Below are positions 1 to 7,593 of a DNA stretch of 64,000 nt, piece after piece. The translations under genes were made by a program, and so were the position numbers. Each line of letters opens with the position of its first letter. Positions within the stretch are counted from its first letter, which is position 1. The DNA is from Comamonas testosteroni ATCC 11996. Lineage in GTDB: Bacteria > Pseudomonadota > Gammaproteobacteria > Burkholderiales > Burkholderiaceae_C. The stretch is taken from assembly GCF_000241525.1 (NCBI RefSeq), contig NZ_AHIL01000049.1:186001-250000 (forward strand), written 5' to 3'. Under the pieces are notes generated by a model. That model was not told the origin of the DNA, did not search any database, and was given only the letters and a program-made list of their open reading frames with translations.

Positions 1-184
1 TGCTGGAGGTAAGGATTTGTGAGCAATCCAAATGTCAGACCAAACCTTACAAGCCCTTCAAATGCTTGAATTTATATTTGCTCGACTGCAGTCGTATTGC
101 AGAGGGTAGCAATAGCTTTTCAGCCATCAACTGAAGCGATTTCCACACCGTCACAGAGCGATCAACCAACAAGGAGTTAGCGCT

Positions 185-874
185 ATGAGCAAGCCAGCGG
201 TCATACTTGTGCACGGCTTTTGGGGCGGTGCAGCCCATTGGGCCAAGGTTATCCTTGAGCTCAAGAGTCTGGGCTACGAGGACATACGGGCGGTAGAGAA
301 TCCTCTGACTTCTCTTGCCGATGACGCCGAACGCACCCGCAAAATGATCGCTCAGGTCGGCGGTCCGGTCGTGTTAGTTGGACACTCTTATGGAGGCGCA
401 GTCATCAGCGAAGCAGGCAACCACCCGAATGTGGCAGCGCTCGTCTTCGTCGCGGCATTTGCTCCTGATAAGGGTGAGAGTCCCGGTGGCATCACTCAAA
501 AGCACTTGCCTGTGGCTGCCCCGAACCTGGTTCCTGACAGTGATGGCTATCTGTGGCTGAAGCCAGACAAGTTCCACGAAAGTTTTTGCCAGGATCTTTC
601 GTCAGACGATGGGTTCGTCATGGCGGCAACCCAGAAGGCACCTCTGGCAAGCACCTTTGGAGATACCGTCAGCGAGCCTGCCTGGAAACACAAGCCTTGC
701 TGGTATCAGGTGTCTAGCCAGGACCACATGATTGCCCCTGAGAACCAGGTTTGGATGTCCGGCCGCATGAACCCAAAAAAGGTTCTCACACTGGATGCTA
801 GCCACGCCTCTCTCGCCTCTCATCCTGCCGAAATCGCCAAGCTGATTCAGGAAGCTGCTACATCGACTGTCTGA
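185..874 (+). CDS. alpha/beta hydrolase
   Basis: A 229-residue soluble alpha/beta-hydrolase fold protein. The oxyanion-hole motif HGFWGG is at residues 10-15, the nucleophile elbow GHSYGG places the catalytic serine at about 68, and the late DASH motif gives the catalytic histidine at about 207; an aspartate in SSQDHM is the likely acid. Family members hydrolyse esters or related bonds; the substrate cannot be told from sequence. There is no signal peptide, so it is probably cytoplasmic. The ATG is preceded by AAGGAG at good spacing. It stands alone: no same-strand neighbour within 2 kb. Confidence 0.85.
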   Translation: MSKPAVILVHGFWGGAAHWAKVILELKSLGYEDIRAVENPLTSLADDAERTRKMIAQVGGPVVLVGHSYGGAVISEAGNHPNVAALVFVAAFAPDKGESPGGITQKHLPVAAPNLVPDSDGYLWLKPDKFHESFCQDLSSDDGFVMAATQKAPLASTFGDTVSEPAWKHKPCWYQVSSQDHMIAPENQVWMSGRMNPKKVLTLDASHASLASHPAEIAKLIQEAATSTV

Positions 875-1054
875 AGACATTTCATTCAGAGGGAACGTCG
901 TCACAGGAACAATCTACGCGGACATCTCATTCGAGAACACAAGACCGTTGGAGCCCGCATCACATGCTCGAGCCCGCTCGTGAAATTCACGGCCTGGTTG
1001 CACTCTGGTCGTCGCGACTTCTAAACGGTACCCCTTTTCAATCGGCACTACACA

Positions 1055-1078
1055 AGCCCGTCACTGAGCGGGCTTTTT
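1055..1078 (+). terminator. Rho-independent terminator, plus strand
   Basis: Inverted arms AGCCCG (1055-1060) and CGGGCT (1069-1074) are followed by TTTTT. It may end the hydrolase transcript 180 bases upstream. The rest of 875-1243 shows no convincing gene. Confidence 0.6.
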
Positions 1079-1243
1079 ACGCCCTGAAGCCCCAATGCTC
1101 AAGAACATGGGCTGAGCGCATTGCCATGGGCTGGCTGGGCGATCCACAGGTGCAGGAGGAGGCTCCACAACAGGCAGTCTTTGCCGACAGCGACTCCACG
1201 CAGAAGCCCTCGGGGGTTGCCCATCTTCGCGACCGTTTGGCAG

Positions 1244-1546
1244 TCAAAGCCAGGAAGCCAGCATGACTTCAATATTCGACCGTATTTTTTCAAGCGTCTC
1301 CTTAAAGCGCTTGCCCTCCTCGGCCAACTTATCGTAATCAGACTCTTGCTTGCTCCTTAGGGCCGCGAGATGCAGATCTAATTTAGCGCGCTGCCTCATG
1401 GCTTGATCCAAAAGCCTCTCAGCTTCCACTTGATCGGCAGCGTTCGCACTCATTTTCTGCGCACGCTTCATCAACACATCGATATGGACCAAGTCCGCTT
1501 CAGACTCGCGGATGTGTCTTTCAGCCATCTGTTCGATCGTTTCCAT
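1244..1546 (-). CDS. small coiled-coil protein, unknown function
   Basis: A 100-residue, highly charged protein, almost entirely helical by composition, with long stretches rich in Glu, Lys, Arg, Gln and Ala that suggest a coiled coil. It has no signal peptide or membrane segment. I do not recognise a family. The gene is supported by a strong ribosome binding site, AGGAGG six bases before the ATG, and by clean coding character. It is isolated, with the nearest genes facing away, so context gives no functional hint. Confidence 0.6.
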   Translation of the reverse strand: METIEQMAERHIRESEADLVHIDVLMKRAQKMSANAADQVEAERLLDQAMRQRAKLDLHLAALRSKQESDYDKLAEEGKRFKETLEKIRSNIEVMLASWL

Positions 1547-1784
1547 GGCGACCTCCTAGCTAGGGACCATCGCGTGAAGAGTCCTGTCAACTTGGCTGAT
1601 ATTCCGACTCTCCCGGAACACACCAATCAAATCGGCCATCCCCTCGCAGTCGCCCTGACCTGTAAGGTACCGCATCTGCCCAGCCCACAACAAGTGTGCG
1701 CCATCTCACACTATGAGCCCAATGAGCAATACCGCCTGGGCTGCAATCCTCAGCTCCAGCAATCTCCAACTTTTCAATCTGCAC

Positions 1785-1807
1785 AGTCCGCCATAAAGCG
1801 GACTTTT
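1785..1807 (+). terminator. terminator-like hairpin, plus strand
   Basis: Arms AGTCCGC and GCGGACT around a six-base loop, followed by TTTT. No plus-strand gene lies directly upstream. Confidence 0.45.
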
Positions 1808-1944
1808 GCCTTCTGGAGTCCCATGCTTACACCTCAATTTGAGCTGATACTGTCTACCAAGCTGATGACTGACCTATTTACCAGCGGCTGTGCTTGGGAA
1901 GCTCCAACGAGGATGGAGCACTGCGCAGGTTGAATAGCGAGTCC

Positions 1945-1963
1945 AGCTATTTTCAAAATAGCT
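1945..1963. repeat. AT-rich palindrome
   Basis: AGCTATTTTCAAAATAGCT is a perfect inverted repeat. It resembles the AT-rich heads of the dispersed repeats at 29340 and 45577 (GCTAT...ATAGC). Confidence 0.5.
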
Positions 1964-2262
1964 GCGACGACATCCCGCTCCACACCAGTGCAGAGGAGGT
2001 GAAGGTGAGTGCCATCCGCGATGGATGGTCGAGGTGAAACCAAGCGCACAGGCATCCTTGTGTATGCCGTCGCCAATATCGATGGCAAGCTGACAGTGCG
2101 CAGAAACTGAGCCAAGCGCAGGCCTGAACACTAGCGCCATTCAATCTGGCAACGCTCCGCCGTCATATCAGATCGCATAGCGAGATGACACGTCCCAAAC
2201 GTGCAGTTGCCTGCGAATATGGATTTGACATAGCCAGAACTCATCAACCCAGACTGGAGCCA

Positions 2263-2622
2263 TCAAAAGTGCAACTGTATCCAATGTGCAACCTTCTGCC
2301 GGGCTGCAATTGGATCGTACTTTTTCCGTTCAAAGTTATCAGCGAGAGCTTGGACGTCTCTCAAAGCGGCAGCACGTTGATTGGACTGCTCCTGTGTCAG
2401 ATTCTGTCCACGTGAACCAAAGACACGGGCCTCAATTTCCTCGTGTTCTTCCAGCAGAAATGCGAACTCGTGAAGTTTCTGCTCAAGCGTCCAGTTCTGC
2501 CCATGCCCTCTATCGAGATCTTGCTGGATTGATCGGCACATTTCGAGGAGCTCAATGTGCTGAGCATCCAATAGAGGGTCCTTTACGCTCATGACGGAAG
2601 ACCAGCGAGGGATGGAAGTCAC
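2263..2622 (-). CDS. hemerythrin-like domain protein
   Basis: A 119-residue protein starting at GTG 2622, chosen because AGGAGAGAGG lies just upstream and because it retains the typical N-terminal RWS...LDAQH motif; an ATG at 2592 would cut this. The layout fits hemerythrin: a DAQH histidine, an LLEEHEEIE segment near the middle and a C-terminal WIQLHF matching the usual WLxxH end. Such proteins bind a di-iron centre and oxygen in the cytoplasm. The usual central HxxxH pair is not evident, so the metal site may be incomplete. Family assignment is by motif only. Confidence 0.55.
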   Translation of the reverse strand: MTSIPRWSSVMSVKDPLLDAQHIELLEMCRSIQQDLDRGHGQNWTLEQKLHEFAFLLEEHEEIEARVFGSRGQNLTQEQSNQRAAALRDVQALADNFERKKYDPIAARQKVAHWIQLHF

Positions 2623-2815
2623 GGCCTCTCTCCTTTGCTTTTGTCGAGATGCGATTGTCGCAAGAGGCAGCGGCAAAGCTTGTGTGTGGATGTTTCCAGT
2701 CGCACACCATGGCGCAACCTGCTCTGAGACAATCACGTCATGGCCGATGAATCACTGATCCACACCGTCCACAAGCGCGTTTGCCAGTCTTTCCAGAGGC
2801 GCTGGAAATGCGCAC

Positions 2816-2995
2816 AACAACACCTACCCCGAGCTCATCAAACTGCCGCCGGATAAATTAAGGCAGTTCAATCACGTCAACTCCTTCGGCAAGCCCAATG
2901 AGTTGTGGGCAGCCCCAATTGAAATCGACACCAACACCACGGGAGTGATGATTGCGGCCAATGGGACGGGAATGCCTCTGTTTGAAGGCTACTGA
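2816..2995 (+). pseudogene. 3' gene remnant ending in MPLFEGY
   Basis: An open frame with a stop at 2993-2995 but no plausible start: a TGA occurs in frame near 2755 and no ATG precedes the conserved part. The last 15 residues, MIAANGTGMPLFEGY, match in length and pattern a second fragment at 4460-4507, which suggests two copies of the same gene end. The family is not recognised. The rest of 2623-3192 holds no gene. Confidence 0.35.
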
Positions 2996-3192
2996 GGGAG
3001 CGCGCGGCCTTGGCTCCTCCTGTGCTGAGTTCCTTCATGCCGGGGGACTGAAATAGATGGGATTTGAGCGTTTTACGATCCAGCTATCACTGCTTGCGGC
3101 GTCATCTCATGCTCGACTATGCTGCGAGTAGTAGCTAAGGCTGCAGTCCTATCAAGTGGAGCAGCCTTGCTCGGATCGAGGGGTTGAGACTT

Positions 3193-4428
3193 ATGCAGCT
3201 GAGTTGGGCCGGTGTTGATCATTGGGTAGTCTCCTTAGGCTGTGGTCTGCTTATTGGTCTCGTGAGCGAGCGTCGCGGGAGTGAGCGAGAGAGCATCGCT
3301 GGAACTCGTACCCATGCCATAGCAGCGTTGCTTGGTTGCGCGGCGTGGTGGTTAGGCGTGCTGCCCTTTGCTGCAGTACTTCTGTTGGTCGGGGCACTGA
3401 CCGTTGCAGCCTACTGGCAATCAGCCCCCAGTGACCCAGGCCTGACCAGTGAAGTGACTCTACTTTTTTCGTTAACTCTGGGCGCCCTATCGCACAAGAG
3501 CCCTACCTTGACTGCCGCTCTGGGCATTCTTTGCGCCTTACTGGTGCATTCAAAAGGACCAATACAGCGCTGGAGTCGTGAGTTACTCAGAGAGAATGAA
3601 TTGAGGGATGGCCTTCTGTTGGCCGCTGCAGCACTGGTCGTGATGCCACTTCTGCCGCAAGCGCCCGTAGATCCATGGGGTGTGCTTAGCCTCGCAGCCC
3701 TTTGGAAAGTGGTCGTGCTGTTCATGGCTGTCGGTATGTTGGGCCACATACTGACTCGAGTGCTCGGCCCGCACTGGGGTCTGCCTGTGACCGGATTCTT
3801 TTCCGGATTCGTGTCATCTACCGCGGCTGTCGCCAGCCTTGGAAACCTGGCCAAGTCAGACAAGCAACAGCAGGCGCAGGCTTTTGGCTGCGCCATGTTG
3901 GCTCAGTTGGCCTCGTTATGCCTGTTCATAGCAATTCTCTCGGCAACATCCATGGCGCTGATGCTGTCCATGGCACTTCCTCTACTCGTTGCCGCACTCT
4001 GCCTTGTGCTGGCTGCAGCCACAGGATTGCTGAATCGACAAAAAACAGCCACGCAAACTGAATTTGAGACCGAACGGGTATTCAAGCTTTCAACGGCATT
4101 GCTGATTGCCAGCACCATCGCGCTGATGTTGGTTCTCGGCGCCTGGCTTCAACATGTCTTTGGCAGCACCGGCGTGCTGGTCGCGGCAGCATTTGCTGCT
4201 TTGGCCGAACTGCATGCCGCTGCTGCCAGCTTGGGACAGCTTTTTGCGTCAGGTAGTTTGCCCTTGCCCACCGCCCAGTGGGGATTGGTTGTAATTCTTG
4301 CCTCCAGCGCAATCGCCAAATCCGTACTGGCGTTCGCCGTCGGAGGGCTTAAATACGGAACGCGAATCAGCCTGGGACTGGCCTCCATGGTGACTGGAGC
4401 AGGCCTGTCACTGCTATGGATTGGCTAA
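3193..4428 (+). CDS. MgtC/SapB-type, DUF4010 membrane protein
   Basis: A 411-residue integral membrane protein of about eleven hydrophobic segments. The N-terminal part has the MgtC-like signature GLLIGLVSERRGS with the following GTRTHAIAALLG; the C-terminal half has the VTGFFSGFVSSTAAVASLG segment typical of DUF4010 proteins. Function in this family is poorly defined; a role in ion or membrane homeostasis is only a guess. Start chosen at ATG 3193 because GAGGGG lies nine bases upstream; an in-frame TTG at 3184 is closer to that site. It is a lone gene flanked by two related 3' gene fragments. Confidence 0.75.
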   Translation: MQLSWAGVDHWVVSLGCGLLIGLVSERRGSERESIAGTRTHAIAALLGCAAWWLGVLPFAAVLLLVGALTVAAYWQSAPSDPGLTSEVTLLFSLTLGALSHKSPTLTAALGILCALLVHSKGPIQRWSRELLRENELRDGLLLAAAALVVMPLLPQAPVDPWGVLSLAALWKVVVLFMAVGMLGHILTRVLGPHWGLPVTGFFSGFVSSTAAVASLGNLAKSDKQQQAQAFGCAMLAQLASLCLFIAILSATSMALMLSMALPLLVAALCLVLAAATGLLNRQKTATQTEFETERVFKLSTALLIASTIALMLVLGAWLQHVFGSTGVLVAAAFAALAELHAAAASLGQLFASGSLPLPTAQWGLVVILASSAIAKSVLAFAVGGLKYGTRISLGLASMVTGAGLSLLWIG

Positions 4429-4459
4429 TGCGGACTGCCCGTCAGCGATTTGGTGCGCG

Positions 4460-4507
4460 ATGATTGCGGCCGGTATGAAGAAGATGCTCTTGATGGAAGG
4501 CTATTGA
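4460..4507 (+). pseudogene. second 3' gene remnant ending in LLMEGY
   Basis: Codons for MIAAGMKKMLLMEGY and a stop. It is the same 48-base length as the end of the fragment at 2948-2995, with the first 12 bases identical and the last codons synonymous. It is open upstream into the MgtC-like stop region but has no start of its own. Confidence 0.3.
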
Positions 4508-4549
4508 GAAGACTCCGGCGCGCCCTCCCTGCAACAGGTGAGAACATGC

Positions 4550-4570
4550 AAAAAGCCCGCCGCGGCGGGC
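4550..4570 (-). terminator. terminator of the 4596-4925 gene
   Basis: GCCCGC-CGCG-GCGGGC hairpin, followed on the minus strand by TTTTT. Confidence 0.75.
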
Positions 4571-4595
4571 CTGTTTGCAGGATATGAAGGCACTG

Positions 4596-4925
4596 CTAGC
4601 GCTTCATCTGATCACAGGTACTTTTTTGTTTTGCCGGGGTCATGGTGCCCCATTTCTTCTTGAAGTCGGCAGCGTAAGCCCCGTACATCCTGTCGTAGCT
4701 GGCGGAAGCAACACCAAGATCCTTGATGGCAGCATCGCGTTGCTTGATGCGGCCAGCCTCCACATCCGGGGCACTCATATGCCCACAAGCCAAAGCGAGC
4801 TCATTCATGTTCGCGGCCATATTGATGGTTCCTGAAGCTATGGCTGCCTTTGCCTCATCGGCATGTGCAGAAAAAGCCGTGCCTGCGGACATCAATGTGG
4901 CCAAGATCATCAGTTCTGCTTTCAT
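4596..4925 (-). CDS. small secreted protein, unknown
   Basis: A protein of 109 residues with a clear Sec signal peptide (MKAELMILATLMSAGTAFS, then AHADE as the likely cleavage region), so the mature part of about 85 residues is periplasmic. It has two cysteines, near residues 45 and 104, which could form a disulfide. Two ATG codons are possible; the one at 4925 lies ten bases after AAGGAG and is preferred over 4931, which is too close. The family is not recognised. A strong terminator follows. Confidence 0.65.
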   Translation of the reverse strand: MKAELMILATLMSAGTAFSAHADEAKAAIASGTINMAANMNELALACGHMSAPDVEAGRIKQRDAAIKDLGVASASYDRMYGAYAADFKKKWGTMTPAKQKSTCDQMKR

Positions 4926-5283
4926 GAGCATTTATCTCCTTTGAGTGTGAGCAAGGATCGTACTGACCTCATCGCGCGCCGCTACCCCTCTCTAGAGGGG
5001 ATGTGGTGACATCTGCGTCCTGACTTTTCATTGGTACGCAGAGGAAAGACCCAATGAGATCAAACTGCTCTACAACTGATACCGGGCATGTGACCGTGAG
5101 CACCGGGGACTTGAGACTCGCGACCTCTTGACGCAATCAGTCCAGCCATCGCAAACCCGACTGCGCAAGCAGCGCCAGCCACTGAGCGAGATCAGGAGTG
5201 CAAACCAGAGTCTTGCTTGCAGGCCTCCGGTTTGGATAGAGTGAGTCGATGACACGCATCAACACCACCGAGATAGGGAGCGG

Positions 5284-5424
5284 AATGGCTACAGAGTCGA
5301 ACGCATAGAGCAAGCCCTGGGCGCGCCAGCGCAATGTGCATGGGCCTGACGGCGTGCTGCTGATCGAGGTTGCTGAGTGCCCCAGAAGGCAGAAGCTCTG
5401 CACGACCTCGGCTTCATCGATTAA
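5284..5424 (+). pseudogene. frameshifted gene remnant
   Basis: Coding-like pieces in three frames join naturally: NGYRVERIEQALG, then GPDGVLLIEVAEC, then QKAEALHDLGFID and a stop at 5422-5424. Two small indels would restore one frame. The family is not recognised. Confidence 0.3.
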
Positions 5425-5453
5425 CCCATGCCCGCCCTGGGCGTTTTTTTGCC

Positions 5454-5475
5454 AGCCACCCTCGAGGTGGCTTTT
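5454..5475 (+). terminator. terminator-like hairpin
   Basis: AGCCACC and GGTGGCT arms followed by TTT; a smaller CGCC/GGCG hairpin with seven T lies just before it (5433-5450). Confidence 0.4.
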
Positions 5476-5558
5476 GCTTGTGCTCTTTAAGGGCTTTTAG
5501 AAGCGTAACGTGGGCACATGCGAGTCATCTTGACTTGCTGCTTTAGACGGAGGTCTAT

Positions 5559-5738
5559 ATGTTTGCACACCTTCTGTACGAGAGATACCTCGCGTTCTGG
5601 CGCGACATGTGGTCGATCATCCTTGAGCCCATCTCAGAACTCCCGCCTGCTCCATCAAGCTTCGATCAAGAGCCGTCAACAAAGCAAGAAGCGGCACCGC
5701 CCAAGCCTCAGGCACCTGATGCCAACGACAGGACCTGA
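5559..5738 (+). CDS. small protein, 59 aa, unknown
   Basis: A short ORF starting MFAHLLYERYLAFWRDMW: an aromatic, amphipathic N-terminal half that could lie on a membrane, then a Pro/Ala/Glu-rich tail. No family is recognised. It is preceded by GGAGG six bases before the ATG, inside the palindrome-like TAGACGGAGGTCTA that is also found before the next small ORF. The shared initiation context and terminator-bounded setting are the main support. Confidence 0.4.
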   Translation: MFAHLLYERYLAFWRDMWSIILEPISELPPAPSSFDQEPSTKQEAAPPKPQAPDANDRT

Positions 5739-5781
5739 CAAAGGAATTCTGAGATCAAGCGAACTGCTCTTGCTCTCTGCG

Positions 5782-5798
5782 ATAGACCGGAGGTCTAT
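5782..5798 (+). promoter_or_regulatory. palindrome covering a ribosome binding site
   Basis: ATAGACC-GGA-GGTCTAT is a perfect inverted repeat ending at the base before the ATG at 5799. The Shine-Dalgarno GGAGG falls in its loop and right arm. A one-base-shorter version lies at 5544-5557 before the ORF at 5559. Confidence 0.45.
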
Positions 5799-5981
5799 AT
5801 GTCAATCAGCCGCATCCCATCGTCGTTCTTGAAAGCGTGGAGAACAGCCAAACGAGTTTTCGCCAGGGGAGAAAATTTCCCCACCCCATCCAATGTGGAG
5901 CAGTGCGGACCTCCTGAGAAAGACAAGAGAAGGAAAGAGAAGAGGCCATCGCGCATGCGCCATGGCTATCGATACTGGTAG
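5799..5981 (+). CDS. small basic protein, 60 aa, unknown
   Basis: The ORF encodes a Lys/Arg-rich polypeptide whose C-terminal third (KDKRRKEKRPSRMR) is strongly basic, which could bind nucleic acid or the membrane surface. There is no recognised family. It shares its initiation region (CGGAGGTCTATATGT) with the small ORF 240 bases upstream, and a plus-strand terminator follows at 6026. Confidence 0.4.
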   Translation: MSISRIPSSFLKAWRTAKRVFARGENFPTPSNVEQCGPPEKDKRRKEKRPSRMRHGYRYW

Positions 5982-6025
5982 CCGAAGTTCTCAGCCGACC
6001 TATAGGCGCCGATTTCATTTTCAAC

Positions 6026-6050
6026 AGCCACCTTCACAGGTGGCTTTTTT
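6026..6050 (+). terminator. Rho-independent terminator
   Basis: AGCCACCT and AGGTGGCT arms followed by six T; it ends the small-ORF unit. The rest of 5982-6327 has no gene. Confidence 0.7.
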
Positions 6051-6282
6051 GCCCTGAATGCAAGGCCATCCGGCCTGACTACTCAAGCAGGTACGGGACT
6101 CAGGAATTCGCCTGGGCTGCGGCCTATTGGAAGCGCGGCGCAGCTTCCGCGTCGTGAGCGAAAGTGGACATGCCAGATGGCGCAGCAACTTTTATTAGCC
6201 CATGTGTGCAAACTTGTTGCTGGACCCCTGTCTGGCGAAACGCTGCGTCATCAACCTCCCCCCTCACTTCACAGTGCGCTCA

Positions 6283-6305
6283 CCCCGCCAGTCGGGGCCT
6301 TTTTA
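6283..6305 (+). terminator. terminator-like hairpin, plus strand
   Basis: CCCCG and CGGGG arms followed by CCTTTTT. There is no plus-strand gene directly upstream; the lipoprotein gene is on the other strand. Confidence 0.45.
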
Positions 6306-6327
6306 TTCAGCGCCACAGCCCCTATGG

Positions 6328-6555
6328 TCAGTACTGCGACCTCCAACGGTCATCCGGCCGTCTGTCGGGCCGGTTGGGTCGCGAGCCTCGGTCGTTATCC
6401 CAGCGCCCCTGTTCGTAGCCATAGCGTCCCCCACGATCGTGGTCGTAGTGACCTCCGTGGCCGTGACCATAGTACCCATCGTACGGAGCAACGATACATC
6501 CACCAAGTGATGCAGCAACAGCCACAACAGCAGCCAGAACGGACAAATTCTTCAT
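6328..6555 (-). CDS. small lipoprotein, Gly/Tyr/His-rich
   Basis: A 75-residue lipoprotein. The N-terminus is a lipoprotein signal peptide with lipobox LGGC, acylated cysteine at residue 20. The mature part is low-complexity: Gly-, Tyr- and His-rich (GYYGHGHGGHYDHD), then Arg/Asp/Pro-rich, with no fold I recognise. His-Asp repeats could bind metal, which is only a guess. The start is fixed by AAGGAG six bases before the ATG. A monocistronic gene. Confidence 0.7.
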   Translation of the reverse strand: MKNLSVLAAVVAVAASLGGCIVAPYDGYYGHGHGGHYDHDRGGRYGYEQGRWDNDRGSRPNRPDRRPDDRWRSQY

Positions 6556-6739
6556 GGCAACTCCTTGTTAGTTGTTGTCTCCAGTCTATGACTCGTAGTC
6601 AGACCACCCTGTAAACAAATATTCCCGCTCCCGTCATCAGTCACAGCTCTTTATTCAAGCCCGCAGCAACCGCTCGATGGCCATCTATTCGACATCATGA
6701 GCATTGGCTCGGGGCACTATGTGTTGCTCTGAGAAGTGC

Positions 6740-7171
6740 CTAGAGTGCATCCCACAACTCAATGACACCAACCAGGTGAATCAGCCCAATCACCAGACAT
6801 ACGCCAGATGACACCAGCCAGAAAGTCTGCGTGTTGGCAGGAAACACCGGCTTGAGAAAAGGAAACGCAACCGCCCGCCCCAGATACACGACACAGATAG
6901 CTGTGAGCGCAAGCTTGGTGAACGGTAGATGCTCAATGACGCCAGCTCCAGCCAATGCATAGCCAGCCCACAGGAACAGAATCATTGCGATGAAAACCGT
7001 TATCAGCGCTGGCTGAGATCTTCCCTCCTCGGCAGCGCGGACCATCCGATTGCTCGCCCCCATCACTCGGTATGCGGGAGCGCCAATTCCAATGCACGCT
7101 AGGTGTGCTAGCGCGGCAAACGCGCTCATAGCGCCGCCAACGACTAGCGCGATCGATCCCAGACTCGACAT
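6740..7171 (-). CDS. four-helix membrane protein, unknown
   Basis: A 143-residue integral membrane protein with four hydrophobic segments at about residues 5-30, 54-77, 85-107 and 117-138, joined by short loops. The loop with GAPAYRVMGASNRMVRAAEEG is the conserved-looking part. The family is not assigned with confidence. The start ATG follows GGGAAAG. It stands alone between an unrelated lipoprotein and a stretch with no genes. Confidence 0.65.
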   Translation of the reverse strand: MSSLGSIALVVGGAMSAFAALAHLACIGIGAPAYRVMGASNRMVRAAEEGRSQPALITVFIAMILFLWAGYALAGAGVIEHLPFTKLALTAICVVYLGRAVAFPFLKPVFPANTQTFWLVSSGVCLVIGLIHLVGVIELWDAL

Positions 7172-7593
7172 AGCTTTCCCGTTTATTGCGATGACTTGTC
7201 AGCATATCAAACCGACTTTTCCCATCGGCCAACGCAGCGCCGGCGGCACCATGACAACCTGATCGCCCAGTCGCCACGAAAGCGCCTCCTCTCAACTGAA
7301 GCCCGCAGCACCCGCTCGCGGGCTTTTTCCTTGGAGACTTAATGCAGCCACAACATTGACTGGCTCCGAAAGCACAGCAGTAACGAGTTCTATTTATTTT
7401 CAGAAATGAGTATCGACTGCGTCTACTTCTACAAAGTCGAATCCGGATGACATGGATCAGGCATTGGGCATTGCAATGACTTGTGATGACCCAAACCAAG
7501 ATGTATGAATAGCTGCCAAAGGCTTTCGTTTTGCAATCGAGGAGCAGGCAACGCTAAACCGTTTCGATCTTTGATCGAGGAGGCGATGGTCAG
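7172..7593. other. intergenic, one orphan terminator
   Basis: No gene is supported here. It carries a plus-strand hairpin (7300-7328) and, at 7576-7582, the GAGGAGG ribosome binding site of the next gene. Confidence 0.5.
7300..7328 (+). terminator. terminator-like hairpin, plus strand
   Basis: AGCCCGC and GCGGGCT arms around a long loop, followed by TTTTT; no plus-strand gene ends nearby. Confidence 0.5.

Larger units (their letters stand above)
1547..2262. other. intergenic, no convincing gene
   Basis: About 700 bases with only short overlapping frames lacking ribosome binding sites. It contains a plus-strand terminator-like hairpin (1785-1807) and a perfect 19-base palindrome (1945-1963). 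Scraps of coding-like sequence around 1970-2115 are interrupted by stops and may be gene debris. Confidence 0.5.
4932..5558. other. gene-poor stretch with a frameshifted remnant
   Basis: No intact gene. The sequence 5052-5086 resembles the DNA before the small ORF at 5799. A frameshifted remnant lies at 5284-5424 and two hairpins followed by T runs lie at 5433-5450 and 5454-5475. Confidence 0.45.

Noticed and set aside
1587-1784. 65-codon minus-strand frame
   Set aside because: Trp/Gly/Ser-rich composition without ribosome site; looks like noncoding sequence.
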